A stretch of DNA of 64,000 bases from positions 45,258 to 109,257 of the forward strand of contig CACYMJ010000003.1 of NCBI GenBank assembly GCA_902775485.1, given 5' to 3'. Source of the stretch: an uncultured Lachnospiraceae bacterium (GTDB lineage Bacteria > Bacillota > Clostridia > Lachnospirales > Lachnospiraceae). A model generated the notes under the pieces. That model saw only the letters and a program-made list of their open reading frames with translations, searched no databases and was not told the origin of the DNA. Within the stretch, counting starts at the first letter, position 1. Each line of letters opens with the position of its first letter. Of the stretch, positions 1-7,448 are shown in pieces. The position numbers were made by a program, and so were the translations under genes.

Positions 1-161
1 ACCAGGCATTCCTGACGCAGGAAGCGCTTACGAACATCGCAGATACAACGCTTAGCAATATTCGGCAGTATTTTGCGGACGGCAGGTGTGACAATGAGCT
101 GTGCTATAAATGCGAGAAGGTCGGGAAGTGCCCGCAGGAGCATAAAAAGCTCTGTTTTTAG
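1..161 (+). CDS. C-terminal fragment of an unidentified protein with a Cys-rich tail
   Basis: The open frame enters from the left edge (first full codon at 3) and ends at TAG 159-161, giving 52 residues. The last ~25 residues hold five cysteines, in CDNELCYKCEKVGKCP and then the terminal LCF, an arrangement that could bind metal or an Fe-S cluster. The start and most of the protein lie outside the window, so no family can be named. Coding is supported by the uninterrupted frame and the codon pattern. Confidence 0.5.
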   Translation, partial: QAFLTQEALTNIADTTLSNIRQYFADGRCDNELCYKCEKVGKCPQEHKKLCF

Positions 162-218
162 AAATGTTGAGAGCCTTGGATCCGTGTGGGTTTGGGGCTC
201 TGTTTATTGGTGTATATC

Positions 219-605
219 ATGGATGAGATGAAACTATACGAATATGCCGCATCTTTGTGTGAGCAGGCCGAGGAAGAGACGGGTGTGCTTGAAGAGTTTT
301 GGAACCGTATCAAGGCTTATCCCGAAATAATGAAGGAATTCGACTATTACAGGGAGCATAATGATTTTCTGTGCGAGCTGAAGGTCGAAGGGATCACGGT
401 TGCCGACATTCTTGTGTGGCAGATCGACAGGTTCAAGGCAGCACTTGATGAGGGTAAGTTTGCGCTCAAATACAACGGCCCCCACATGGTGCTTGGTGCA
501 TTTTATACGATGGCGGATGTCATCGAGAATCCTGCCAAATACACGAACCGCTTCCGCTCGGAGACTGGGAGCGATTACGAAGGTAAGAGCGGGTGCGTGG
601 ATTAG
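219..605 (+). CDS. Hypothetical protein, 128 aa
   Basis: I do not recognise the family. The protein is acidic, probably mostly helical, with no signal peptide or membrane segment. The start at 219 (MDEMKLYEYAASLCEQ) is preferred over upstream non-ATG options because the residues before it read like untranslated sequence; a second ATG at 228 is possible. Upstream there is only a weak GGGG-type ribosome binding site. It follows the partial gene by 57 bases in the same direction, so the two may be cotranscribed. Function unknown. Confidence 0.55.
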   Translation: MDEMKLYEYAASLCEQAEEETGVLEEFWNRIKAYPEIMKEFDYYREHNDFLCELKVEGITVADILVWQIDRFKAALDEGKFALKYNGPHMVLGAFYTMADVIENPAKYTNRFRSETGSDYEGKSGCVD

Positions 606-767
606 GTTAACTGTAAGGCTGCATGCTTTCCTGTTGACAAAGCATATGAGGTGGTATATCCTTTTGATACGGTTAAACACGACATTTCTTGGAACAAATC
701 CGGCGTCACATTTCGCCTTGTAATTCCAATGATGTGTAATCAGTTTAGTGGAAAGGAGGATGTGAGT

Positions 768-1112
768 ATGCATGTGACAGAAGAATTTGAAGACAGACTG
801 GTTAATCGGATCGTAGAAGCGCTGGAGCCGAAATTTGAAGCGATCGACAAAAGATTTGATGGTCATGACGAGAGATTTGATGGTATTGAATTAGAATTTG
901 CTGCAATCCGGGTCGAGATGCAAAGTGAGTCAAACAGAATATGCGAAAAGATTGATAATCTGGACAGGCGAGTTGGAAGACTTGAAACTGTCGCCCAGGC
1001 AAACTGGAATGTTCCGGAAATCAATATCAGATTGGGTGCCGCTGAAGAAGTCATAAAAAACCATACAGATCAGATCAGTAATCTGAACAGACAACTTGGA
1101 ATAGCCAATTGA
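768..1112 (+). CDS. Small coiled-coil protein, 114 aa
   Basis: Start chosen at ATG 768, which has a strong ribosome binding site (GGAAAGGAGG at 750-759). The protein is almost entirely helical: an N-terminal stretch with the near-repeats FEAIDKRFDGHDERFDGIE is followed by long amphipathic heptads (ICEKIDNLDRRVGRLE and IKNHTDQISNLNRQLG). This is the pattern of small coiled-coil proteins often found near mobile or phage-derived genes, but no enzyme motif is present. It is followed by a hairpin terminator. Function not assignable. Confidence 0.65.
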   Translation: MHVTEEFEDRLVNRIVEALEPKFEAIDKRFDGHDERFDGIELEFAAIRVEMQSESNRICEKIDNLDRRVGRLETVAQANWNVPEINIRLGAAEEVIKNHTDQISNLNRQLGIAN

Positions 1113-1118
1113 TAATTC

Positions 1119-1162
1119 AAACTCCCAAAGCAGATCGAGAGTGGTCGGTGCGGGAGTTTTTT
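1119..1162 (+). terminator. Probable intrinsic terminator
   Basis: AAACTCCC (1119-1126) pairs with GGGAGTTT (1152-1159) and is followed by a T-run. The loop is long (25 nt), so efficiency is uncertain. It lies 7 bases after the coiled-coil gene's stop codon. Confidence 0.55.
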
Positions 1163-1451
1163 GTTAAAGAGATACATGTTTTATGCCGATATACAATAAT
1201 GGAGACATTTATTACCGGCATGGATGCGTACAAGAGAAATTTGAGGCTGTCGCTGAAATGCGGCAGCAGTTTTTTATAGTAAAACAGACAACAGTATGTT
1301 GTACAAAGGCCCTAAGCAGTATACAATATAAGCAGGAAGTGGCTTATTTTATATATACACAAAACAATTGTATGCACGAGGGAATACGCATCCTCTTTTT
1401 AATTCGTTTCAGAGATGAACGCGCATATGATAATAAGGTCGGAAAGGATTT
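1163..1451. other. Gene-free stretch
   Basis: No convincing gene. A 92-codon frame at 1183-1461 has no ribosome binding site and unusual composition. The sequence is A+T-rich and probably is decayed upstream sequence belonging to the pseudogene that follows. A GGAAAGG at 1441-1447 looks like the old ribosome binding site of that pseudogene. Confidence 0.4.
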
Positions 1452-1739
1452 ATCAATATAGAAACAATCAAAAAGAAAGATAAGGTATTGGCAATAATAA
1501 TTCGAAATGATCATCAGTGCGATGGCGTTGATTTCATCACTCCGGATGAGTATTCTCAGTAGTTGGCATATATGCATCATGAGATGTGTTTTGACATATA
1601 CTGGGATGGAGCATGCAGCGCTGATAAGATAGTGGATTTTGCGCCTAAGGGTGTTCGGGGATTTGTTGTTGGAACTACGCTTCTTTTTGGCCATCGTCCA
1701 TATACCGAAGCAATACAGAGAATCAGGAATCTTATTTAG
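1452..1739 (+). pseudogene. Chimeric remnant: cupin-like sugar enzyme N-terminus joined to an epimerase-like C-terminus
   Basis: One frame reads through two unrelated pieces. The first ~37 codons (…VLAIIIRNDHQCDGVDFITP… then LAYMHH after an in-frame TAG at 1560-1562) resemble the N-terminus of small cupin proteins found in surface-sugar clusters. TAG sits where a Gln codon (CAG) would fit. Directly after LAYMHH the frame changes to a segment (FDIYWDGACSADKI, then KGVRGFVVGTTLLFG and PYTEAIQRIRNLI) resembling the end of a ribulose-phosphate 3-epimerase-like TIM barrel. The start codon is lost (ATC where ATG would be), 6 bases after GGAAAGG. I infer a deletion joined two genes of a glycan cluster; the intact glycosyltransferase downstream agrees with this. 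Family naming is from memory of motifs and is tentative. Confidence 0.55.
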
Positions 1740-1778
1740 AGCGAACGAAAGATAGTAAGACAAGATTATTCGAATATA

Positions 1779-2879
1779 ATGGCGGAATACATTTATATTG
1801 CCGGAGCAGCGTCCCGGGCGAGGACAACAAAAGAATATCTTGAGTATCTGAATCCTGAAATCAGGACTATAGCATATCTCGTTTCGCCTGAAATGACAGA
1901 TAATGAGGACAGTGTTGACGGTGTCCCGGTCATAAAGATACAGGCAGGTGCGGACGTTGATACCGCCTGTAAGGTATATCTCGGAACCCGCGGTGTTAAT
2001 CAAGGGAAGCTTGCAGGAGAACTTAGAGACATCGGATTTTCGGAAGAGTTGATAATCCCTGTTTCGGTTGAGCTTGATACGAAGCTTCGCAACGAATATG
2101 TGAAGAGGAAGTTTGCCGATGCGGGAAAATCATTCGTCAAGTTCAATGAGCATTCCCGAAGGAATGTCAATTCCGAAACAAGGGGACACTTAAGTGTATC
2201 CATATATATGGCATCCTCTGCTTTTGACGGAAAGCTTTCCGATCCGTATGTTCCGCTTGCTGAGGAAAAGATATTGCTGGTCGGTACTGCGCTCACGGAT
2301 AAGAGGCTGGGGGATGACGGTATATGCGATAACACAGGTGACAACATATCCGATAAGAACAAGCAGTTCTGCGAACTTACCGGACTGTACTGGATATGGA
2401 AGAACACAAGTGAGGATATTGTCGGACTCGTTCACTACAGGAGACATTTCCTGCTGCCGGAGAACTGGACGGAAATATTTGCATCTAACGAGGTTGACGT
2501 GATACTTCCGATACCGCTTTATGTTGCACCTTCCGTTGAAGAAAACTACAGGCAACGTCATGTTTCATCCGACTGGGATAATATGCTTGACTATCTGAAG
2601 GAACATTATCCGGAGGATTATGCCCCGGCATGTGTTTTTTTCAAAAACGGATTATACAGTCCCTGTAATATGCTAATCGCCAGAAAGCATGTTCTTGATG
2701 AACTGTGCAAGTGGATGTTTCCGATACTGTTTGCGATCGCCGATAAAGGAGGCGTGCGTGATGATGCATATCAGAACCGATATCCGGGATTTGTTTCCGA
2801 ACGTCTTATAACATACTTCTTTGAGAGCCGGCGCGACAGATATAAGGTCGTGTATGCTGACAAAAATTTCCTGGCTTGA
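1779..2879 (+). CDS. DUF4422 glycosyltransferase-like protein
   Basis: 366 residues. The C-terminal ~200 residues match the DUF4422 family, associated with capsule/exopolysaccharide glycosyl transfer: LTGLYWIWKNTSEDIVGLVHYRR (about 205-227, quoted in part here as GLVHYRRHF), then YSPCNMLIARK and a final FVSERLITYFFE. The first ~110 residues (YIYIAGAASRARTTKEYLE…) are Rossmann-like and precede the DUF4422 part. No signal peptide or membrane segment is present, so it is probably a cytosolic enzyme acting on a lipid- or nucleotide-linked sugar. There is no good ribosome binding site. Its neighbours are sugar-gene debris, so it may be a leftover of a glycan cluster. An intrinsic terminator starts 1 base after the stop. 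Confidence 0.75.
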   Translation: MAEYIYIAGAASRARTTKEYLEYLNPEIRTIAYLVSPEMTDNEDSVDGVPVIKIQAGADVDTACKVYLGTRGVNQGKLAGELRDIGFSEELIIPVSVELDTKLRNEYVKRKFADAGKSFVKFNEHSRRNVNSETRGHLSVSIYMASSAFDGKLSDPYVPLAEEKILLVGTALTDKRLGDDGICDNTGDNISDKNKQFCELTGLYWIWKNTSEDIVGLVHYRRHFLLPENWTEIFASNEVDVILPIPLYVAPSVEENYRQRHVSSDWDNMLDYLKEHYPEDYAPACVFFKNGLYSPCNMLIARKHVLDELCKWMFPILFAIADKGGVRDDAYQNRYPGFVSERLITYFFESRRDRYKVVYADKNFLA

Positions 2880-2880
2880 A

Positions 2881-2910
2881 ATTGTACTCCTGCGGGAGTA
2901 CAATTTTTTT
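2881..2910 (+). terminator. Perfect hairpin terminator abutting the next start codon
   Basis: ATTGTACTCC (2881-2890) pairs perfectly with GGAGTACAAT (2895-2904) around a TGCG loop and is followed by T7 ending at 2910. The ATG of the DUF3990 gene is at 2911. The only Shine-Dalgarno-like bases for that gene (CGGGAG, 2893-2898) lie in the 3' arm of the stem, so the hairpin can both end transcription and hide the ribosome binding site. Confidence 0.8.
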
Positions 2911-3585
2911 ATGAAAGAGGTATTGTATCACGGATCGGATAAGATCATAGAGGAGCCTAAATTCGGTTTCGGCAGGATAAACAACGACTACGGGTGTGGT
3001 TTCTACTGCACCGGTGATTTTGACCTTGCCGGTGAGTGGGCTGTGTCTCTGGACAGGGACGGGTATGTTAATGAGTATTCGCTCAATATGGAAGATCTTA
3101 GCGTGCTTGATCTTAACGGTCCGGAATACTGTATCTTGGACTGGCTCGTTATACTCCTTGAAAACAGGCGTTTTGATGTGCAGTCTGATTTCGGCAGTGA
3201 GGCTCAGCGGTATCTGAAGAATAATTTTAGCGTAGATTACAGATCGTTTGACATTATAAGGGGATATCGGGCGGATGATTCATATTTTTCATTCGCTCAG
3301 GATTTTCTGAACAATACGATCTCGCTGACTACATTGGAAAAGGCGCTTAAGCTTGGCGGGCTCGGAGAACAGACTGTTCTTGTAAGCAATAGGGCTTTTG
3401 GACAAATAGATTTTGTAAGACATTACAAAGCGCAGACAGCAGGGTATTATCCCGCAAAAGAGAATAGGGATAACAGGGCAAGAGACGAATATCGCAGACT
3501 GAGAAACGAACCTTGGAGAAAAGGCGAGTTGTACTTGATGCAGATTATTGACAGGGAGCTGAAACGTGATGATCTGTTCGTATAA
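2911..3585 (+). CDS. DUF3990 protein, probable ADP-ribosyltransferase-fold toxin
   Basis: 224 residues. It opens with LYHGSD (residues ~4-9) followed by YGCGFYCTGDFDLAGEWA, the conserved N-terminal pattern of DUF3990, a family placed in the ADP-ribosyltransferase clan; the YHG…GFY…E layout fits a transferase active site, and GLGEQTVLVS (~150) could hold the catalytic Glu. The C-terminus is charged and helical. The start is ATG 2911, immediately after the terminator hairpin; an upstream in-frame extension would overlap the glycosyltransferase and is rejected. The gene overlaps the next (XRE) gene by 20 bases, a translational coupling typical of toxin-antitoxin pairs. Toxin function is inferred from fold family and neighbour. 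Confidence 0.7.
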   Translation: MKEVLYHGSDKIIEEPKFGFGRINNDYGCGFYCTGDFDLAGEWAVSLDRDGYVNEYSLNMEDLSVLDLNGPEYCILDWLVILLENRRFDVQSDFGSEAQRYLKNNFSVDYRSFDIIRGYRADDSYFSFAQDFLNNTISLTTLEKALKLGGLGEQTVLVSNRAFGQIDFVRHYKAQTAGYYPAKENRDNRARDEYRRLRNEPWRKGELYLMQIIDRELKRDDLFV

Positions 3586-4195
3586 TGAAAATCTTTTATA
3601 TAAGGCACAGATATCCATGGCCCATATGCTTGATATTGCAGTGGGGTTATACGGTTATGACCTTGAGGAGTTCTATGATATGTTTCTTAGTTCCGACTAT
3701 CCGGCACGTATTGAACGCGGGGAGTCTACGGTGATAGCAGGTATGTCAGGACACGAGATGGCATATGACATTATAAGTGCTCACAGGGATATTGAACTGC
3801 GGGGAAATGATTTTACGGTTGACCGAAGCCCCGAGTATTGGATTGGTTGGAGCCTGTCATATTACCAGTGGGTGAGTTTGAAGACCTTTAGGCGTATCAA
3901 TGAACTTGTTTCTATTCCTTCGATGTACGGGATGTATCCTAAATATCATGAGATGGATATATCTCAGTTCGTTGATCGTGTAAATGAGATCGATGAAGAA
4001 CATAGTAAACAGGCCTTCAAGAGGCTGAGAAAGTATGCGGGTTTGAGTCAGAAGGAACTGGCTGACAAGGCCGGAATCCCTGTAAGAACGATACAGCAGT
4101 ATGAGCAGGGGCAGAAGAACCTGGCACATGCGCGGGCAGATGTGGTTGTCAGGTTGAGCAAAGCGTTGTATTGTAATGTTGAGGATATTCTGTGA
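3566..4195 (+). CDS. XRE-family protein, probable antitoxin partner of the DUF3990 protein
   Basis: 209 residues. The C-terminal ~60 residues form a standard helix-turn-helix of the Cro/C1 type (KRLRKYAGLSQKELADKAG, then VRTIQQYEQGQKNL). The first ~145 residues form a separate domain (AHMLDIAVGLYGYDLEEFYDMFLSS … RIERGES … MSGHEMAYDII … SPEYWIGWSLSYYQW) of the sort seen in antitoxins that neutralise a partner protein and use the HTH to repress the operon. The start at 3566 lies inside the toxin gene; two adjacent ATG codons are available. An antitoxin role is inference from overlap and architecture. Confidence 0.75.
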   Translation: MMICSYNENLLYKAQISMAHMLDIAVGLYGYDLEEFYDMFLSSDYPARIERGESTVIAGMSGHEMAYDIISAHRDIELRGNDFTVDRSPEYWIGWSLSYYQWVSLKTFRRINELVSIPSMYGMYPKYHEMDISQFVDRVNEIDEEHSKQAFKRLRKYAGLSQKELADKAGIPVRTIQQYEQGQKNLAHARADVVVRLSKALYCNVEDIL

Positions 4196-4229
4196 GCCGG
4201 TACAGATACGGAAATGGTAATTGCGATAT

Positions 4230-5279
4230 ATGAAAGCCTACGTAGTAACCGAAAATCAAAAACTTGAATACATCGATGTCAAAGATCCCTCGATAAAAGA
4301 TGACGAGGTTCTCATAGGAGTTATGTCAACCGGAATCTGCGGATCCGATATTCCGAGGATATATAACGGCGGTGCATATTTTTATCCGCTCATATGCGGA
4401 CATGAGTTTTCGGGAGTTGTTCGGGAGTGCGGAAAAGATGTTGATCCGGCGCTTAAGGGAAAGCGCGTCGGAGTATTTCCGCTTCTGCCGTGCCATAGAT
4501 GCGATCAGTGCCTGAAGGGAAAGTTCGAGCTGTGCAGGAAGTACGGATATCTCGGATCTAGGCAGGACGGCGGATTTGCGCAGTTTGTTGCGGTGCCGGC
4601 GTGGAATGTACTTGAGCTGCCTGATGATGCTGATTGTGATGCCAGTGCGATGATGGAGCCGATGTGTGTTGCGGTACACGCGATGAGGCGCGTTGATCCG
4701 GCAAAGGATGACAAAATAGTCGTATTCGGAGCGGGTACGATCGGACTCTTTCTGACAATGTTTCTGCTCGAGGCCGGATATGAGAATGTCTTTGTTGTCG
4801 GTAACAAGGAGCTTCAGAGGCAGAAAGCCATAGAACTCGGACTGGGAGCGGACGATTTTTGCGACAGCAGGAGCGTGGATGTATCCGAGTGGATCAGCGG
4901 AAAGACTGACAGTGCTGGTGCAAATGTGCTGTTTGAATGCGTCGGCAGGAACGATACGGTGAATCAGTGCCTTCAAAATGCTGCATATGAAGCGAAGGTC
5001 ATGTTTGTCGGAAATCCCGCATCGGACATGAATATCAGTAAAGCGGACCACTGGCTCATATTGCGCCGCCAGCTGACTGTCACGGGCACATGGAATTCGT
5101 CATTTACGCATTCGGATGATGATGACTGGCATTATGTGCTCAAGCGTCTTAATGCCGGCAGGATAGATCCCGGAGTTTTAATAACGCACAGACTTCCGTT
5201 TGAAGAACTGGGGAGCGGGTTCGAGATGATGCGTGATAAGAGCGAGGAATTTGTGAAGGTTATGGGAGACCTTTCCTGA
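4230..5279 (+). CDS. Zinc-dependent polyol/alcohol dehydrogenase (galactitol-1-phosphate dehydrogenase-like)
   Basis: 349 residues of the medium-chain dehydrogenase family. Catalytic zinc ligands appear in STGICGSDIPR (Cys ~36) and CGHEFSGVV (His/Glu ~58-59). The structural zinc loop is present as CHRCDQCLKGKFELC (~90-104). The NAD(P)-binding Rossmann motif is VVFGAGTIGLF (~165). The overall pattern is closest to galactitol-1-phosphate 5-dehydrogenases, which oxidise a polyol phosphate to tagatose 6-phosphate, but no phosphotransferase genes accompany it, so the substrate is open. Start is ATG 4230; a TTG 9 bases upstream is less likely. It lies 34 bases after the XRE gene but is probably a separate function. 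Confidence 0.85.
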   Translation: MKAYVVTENQKLEYIDVKDPSIKDDEVLIGVMSTGICGSDIPRIYNGGAYFYPLICGHEFSGVVRECGKDVDPALKGKRVGVFPLLPCHRCDQCLKGKFELCRKYGYLGSRQDGGFAQFVAVPAWNVLELPDDADCDASAMMEPMCVAVHAMRRVDPAKDDKIVVFGAGTIGLFLTMFLLEAGYENVFVVGNKELQRQKAIELGLGADDFCDSRSVDVSEWISGKTDSAGANVLFECVGRNDTVNQCLQNAAYEAKVMFVGNPASDMNISKADHWLILRRQLTVTGTWNSSFTHSDDDDWHYVLKRLNAGRIDPGVLITHRLPFEELGSGFEMMRDKSEEFVKVMGDLS

Positions 5280-5344
5280 ACAGGTTCAAATGTGACGTAT
5301 TGATAAGCTTTCAATAAAAACTATTTGCACATACTTTTCGAGAC

Positions 5345-5376
5345 AAAACGTACGTTATAGACATAACGTACGTTTT
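5345..5376. promoter_or_regulatory. Perfect 14-bp inverted repeat, candidate operator or terminator
   Basis: AAAACGTACGTTAT (5345-5358) and ATAACGTACGTTTT (5363-5376) are exact reverse complements around AGAC. Each arm also contains the palindrome ACGTACGT. The element lies between the dehydrogenase stop and the antitoxin start at 5409, so it can serve as an autoregulatory operator for the toxin-antitoxin locus, as a terminator (it ends in T5), or both. Confidence 0.6.
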
Positions 5377-5408
5377 TGCTATTCTTATATTAAGAAGGAG
5401 GATTTGGT

Positions 5409-5831
5409 ATGGATATATTAAATTCAACCGATGTCAGAAAGAACTGGTCTGTTACCCTTGATTCAGTCATTCATGAAAGACCGGCATATATTAAAAGAAC
5501 GAGAGATAATTTGGCACTCATCAATATGGACACGTTGGATGAGGTGCTGTCAGGGTACAGATTTTCTGTCCGCAAATATATAGAGGATGATGGGAGTACT
5601 ACACTTTCTGCAGATAACATTGATATAGTTGTAAATGCAAAAGATGAAAAAACGGCAAAAAAAGCACTTGCTGCAGATAAAAAAGAGTATGCTGAAGATT
5701 ATTATGAGCATTTTGCAATCTGGAGCGTATCCCCCAATCGCAGACATCATATCCCTTATATTCTCAAAGCTCTTTCACTTAATGAGAATGCCATTGAGGA
5801 GGAAATTGTATGCCGAAATGGAAAGAATTGA
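5409..5831 (+). CDS. Phd/YefM-like antitoxin, now without an intact toxin
   Basis: 140 residues. The N-terminus (NSTDVRKNWSVTLDSVIHE … AYIKRTRDNLALINMDTL) has the layout of prevent-host-death type antitoxins, which bind DNA and repress their operon. The middle part (SADNIDIVVNAKDEKTAKKALAAD) and the C-terminus make it longer than a minimal Phd. Strong ribosome binding site (GAAGGAGG, 5395-5402). Its 3' end overlaps by 22 bases a following ATG that starts a toxin remnant. Family assignment is by pattern; the antitoxin reading is well supported by the downstream remnant. Confidence 0.75.
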   Translation: MDILNSTDVRKNWSVTLDSVIHERPAYIKRTRDNLALINMDTLDEVLSGYRFSVRKYIEDDGSTTLSADNIDIVVNAKDEKTAKKALAADKKEYAEDYYEHFAIWSVSPNRRHHIPYILKALSLNENAIEEEIVCRNGKN

Positions 5832-5878
5832 AAAAACAGTTACAGGTATCACAGGAATATTTCAATAATCTGATCTGA
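5810..5878 (+). pseudogene. Internally deleted HicA-like toxin, 22 codons left
   Basis: ATG 5810, preceded by GAGGAGG, opens MPKWKELKKQLQVSQEYFNN and ends at TGA 5876. From family knowledge, HicA-like toxins paired with this kind of antitoxin begin with MPKWKEL-type sequence and end with a KKQL-VSQEYFN-type sequence, with the RNA-cleaving core in between. Here the two ends are fused in frame and the core is missing. A deletion between short A-rich repeats (GAATTGAAAAAA-like) is the simplest explanation. The product cannot be an active toxin. Confidence 0.65.
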
Positions 5879-5888
5879 TATTTCATCT

Positions 5889-6359
5889 TCAAATGATCAT
5901 CTCCATCCCGACCTTCTGCGGGACGAATCCCATTTTTTCATAGAAGCTCATGGCGCCGGGATTGCATGACCAGACGTTGAGCGTGATGTTGTAAAATCCC
6001 TGAGCAAGTGCGTATGAGCGCACATGATCGAAGAGCATCTTTCCGATGTGTTGTCCGCGTGCGTTCTCATCAACACATATATCGTCAACATACAATGTCC
6101 TGATATCGGTCAGGACATTATTGTTTATTTCCTGTTTATGGATGCAGAAAGCGTGGCCAAGTACTGCACCGTCATCATCGACGCATACGAAAACCGGCGA
6201 CGAGTCATCTGCCAGTATCGCATCAAGCTCGGCGGCGTCATATTTTGTCGCCGGACCCTTGAAAATATCGGGACGCCCCCTGTGGTGGACCATATCAACC
6301 TGAACGAGAAGTTCAAGTATTCCGGGAATATCATCTTTTTGTGCTCTTCGTACGATCAT
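5889..6359 (-). CDS. GNAT-family N-acetyltransferase
   Basis: 156 residues. It shows the GNAT order: N-terminal MIVRRAQKDDIPGILELL, a central strand LYVDDICVDENARGQHIGKMLFDHV (acetyl-CoA pyrophosphate loop RGQHIG, about 105-110), and a C-terminal LNVWSCNPGAMSFYEKMGF with the typical FYEKMGF ending. It transfers an acetyl group from acetyl-CoA to an unknown amine. The start is ATG at 6359, which has AGGAG 7 bases upstream; a GTG 15 bases further out is less likely. It is a single gene, convergent with the toxin-antitoxin remnant and divergent from the GGDEF gene. Confidence 0.85.
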   Translation of the reverse strand: MIVRRAQKDDIPGILELLVQVDMVHHRGRPDIFKGPATKYDAAELDAILADDSSPVFVCVDDDGAVLGHAFCIHKQEINNNVLTDIRTLYVDDICVDENARGQHIGKMLFDHVRSYALAQGFYNITLNVWSCNPGAMSFYEKMGFVPQKVGMEMII

Positions 6360-6464
6360 AACAGTGCTCCTCACAACGTATTATAACATGTTCAGCTATA
6401 TGTGCTATACTTATAAATGCGATAACGTGGAACAGATATTCCACTAACGTCCCGGAGGTTTTCA

Positions 6465-7448
6465 ATGAAGGATTTGACGGCATCGATCGATAATTCGATC
6501 CGTAGCCTGTTTCAGATGATAGCACTTGTAAGCGATGAGGACGGAAAGTGCAGCATCATCGATCATAACAGTGAACTTGCAAATATCGGTTTCGACGGCA
6601 GGAATGAGGAGAACACAGGACGGTTTGCGGCTCTTCGCAGAAGCCTTAAGAAGAACATATATCCGGAGGATCGGGGCGAATTTTCCGATTTTTTAGATCG
6701 CGATCTGTATGTGGAAAGGCTTTCGGAGCAGATATATCTGTCGATGGAGTGCAGATTAAGGCATGCCGACGGTAAATACTACTGGTCCGAGATGATCATC
6801 TGCAACTCAACGGCAGAGGACAGCACGGAGGGCAATGACATCATCTTTCTGATCCGTGACATCAATACAAGGAAAATGCAGGAGCTTGCCCGGGAAGCTG
6901 AGGATCAGGAGATCATAAGCGGCATGCGCTCTCAGTATGACGAACTGTTTGAGGAGAACATGACGGACCAGCAGACCGGATGCTACAACCGCAAGGGCAA
7001 GATATATTATTTTGATATCGTAAACGATGAGGCAAAGGCAGACAACTGCGATCTGTTTGTGTGCGTATCCGATCTTAACGGCCTGAAGCATTTGAACGAT
7101 ACATACGGACACGAGGCCGGAGACATTGCGATAAAGGCAGTTTCGGATGAACTGAAAAAGGCGGCGCCGACAGGCTCGAAGATCGTCAGGATAGGCGGAG
7201 ACGAATTCCTTCTTTTCGCGGCGGTTGAAAAGGGAAGCAGCGAGCCTGATGAGTTCGGAGGAAAGGTTGATGCCGGTGTTGCAGAGTATAACAGGATTGC
7301 CGATAACGTATTTGACGTCGGCGTAAGTTACGGATGGATACTGCGTCCGCCCGTGGATGATATGGATCAGTTCGAGGAATATATTAAAGAAGCGGACGCT
7401 AAGATGTATGAGATGCGCATGCTGCGCGATGAATACAGGAGAGATTAA
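6465..7448 (+). CDS. Diguanylate cyclase (PAS-like plus GGDEF)
   Basis: 327 residues, cytosolic. The first ~145 residues form a PAS-like sensor (…CRLRHADGKYYWSEMIIC … FLIRDINTRKMQE), followed by a short helical linker. A GGDEF domain occupies about 165-325, with LTDQQTGCYNRKG-type entry (TDQQTGCYNRKGKIYYF), DLNGLKHLNDTYGHEAGD and an intact IVRIGGDEFLLF catalytic loop. It should make cyclic di-GMP from two GTP. The product-inhibition RxxD site five residues before GGDEF is absent (PTGS there). The ribosome binding site CCGGAGG precedes ATG 6465. Its stop codon touches the ATG of the following HD hydrolase. Confidence 0.9.
   Translation: MKDLTASIDNSIRSLFQMIALVSDEDGKCSIIDHNSELANIGFDGRNEENTGRFAALRRSLKKNIYPEDRGEFSDFLDRDLYVERLSEQIYLSMECRLRHADGKYYWSEMIICNSTAEDSTEGNDIIFLIRDINTRKMQELAREAEDQEIISGMRSQYDELFEENMTDQQTGCYNRKGKIYYFDIVNDEAKADNCDLFVCVSDLNGLKHLNDTYGHEAGDIAIKAVSDELKKAAPTGSKIVRIGGDEFLLFAAVEKGSSEPDEFGGKVDAGVAEYNRIADNVFDVGVSYGWILRPPVDDMDQFEEYIKEADAKMYEMRMLRDEYRRD

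Noticed and set aside
234-866. 210-codon frame on the minus strand over the 128- and 114-residue genes
   Set aside because: Shadow of the plus-strand codon pattern; no start signals, and the plus-strand gene at 768 has a strong ribosome binding site.
1183-1461. 92-codon open frame after the coiled-coil gene
   Set aside because: No ribosome binding site, odd composition and no protein-like pattern; lies in decayed sequence before a pseudogene.
1344-2003. 219-codon minus-strand frame
   Set aside because: Covers the pseudogene and the glycosyltransferase start in antisense; low-complexity Cys/Ile-rich product without motifs.
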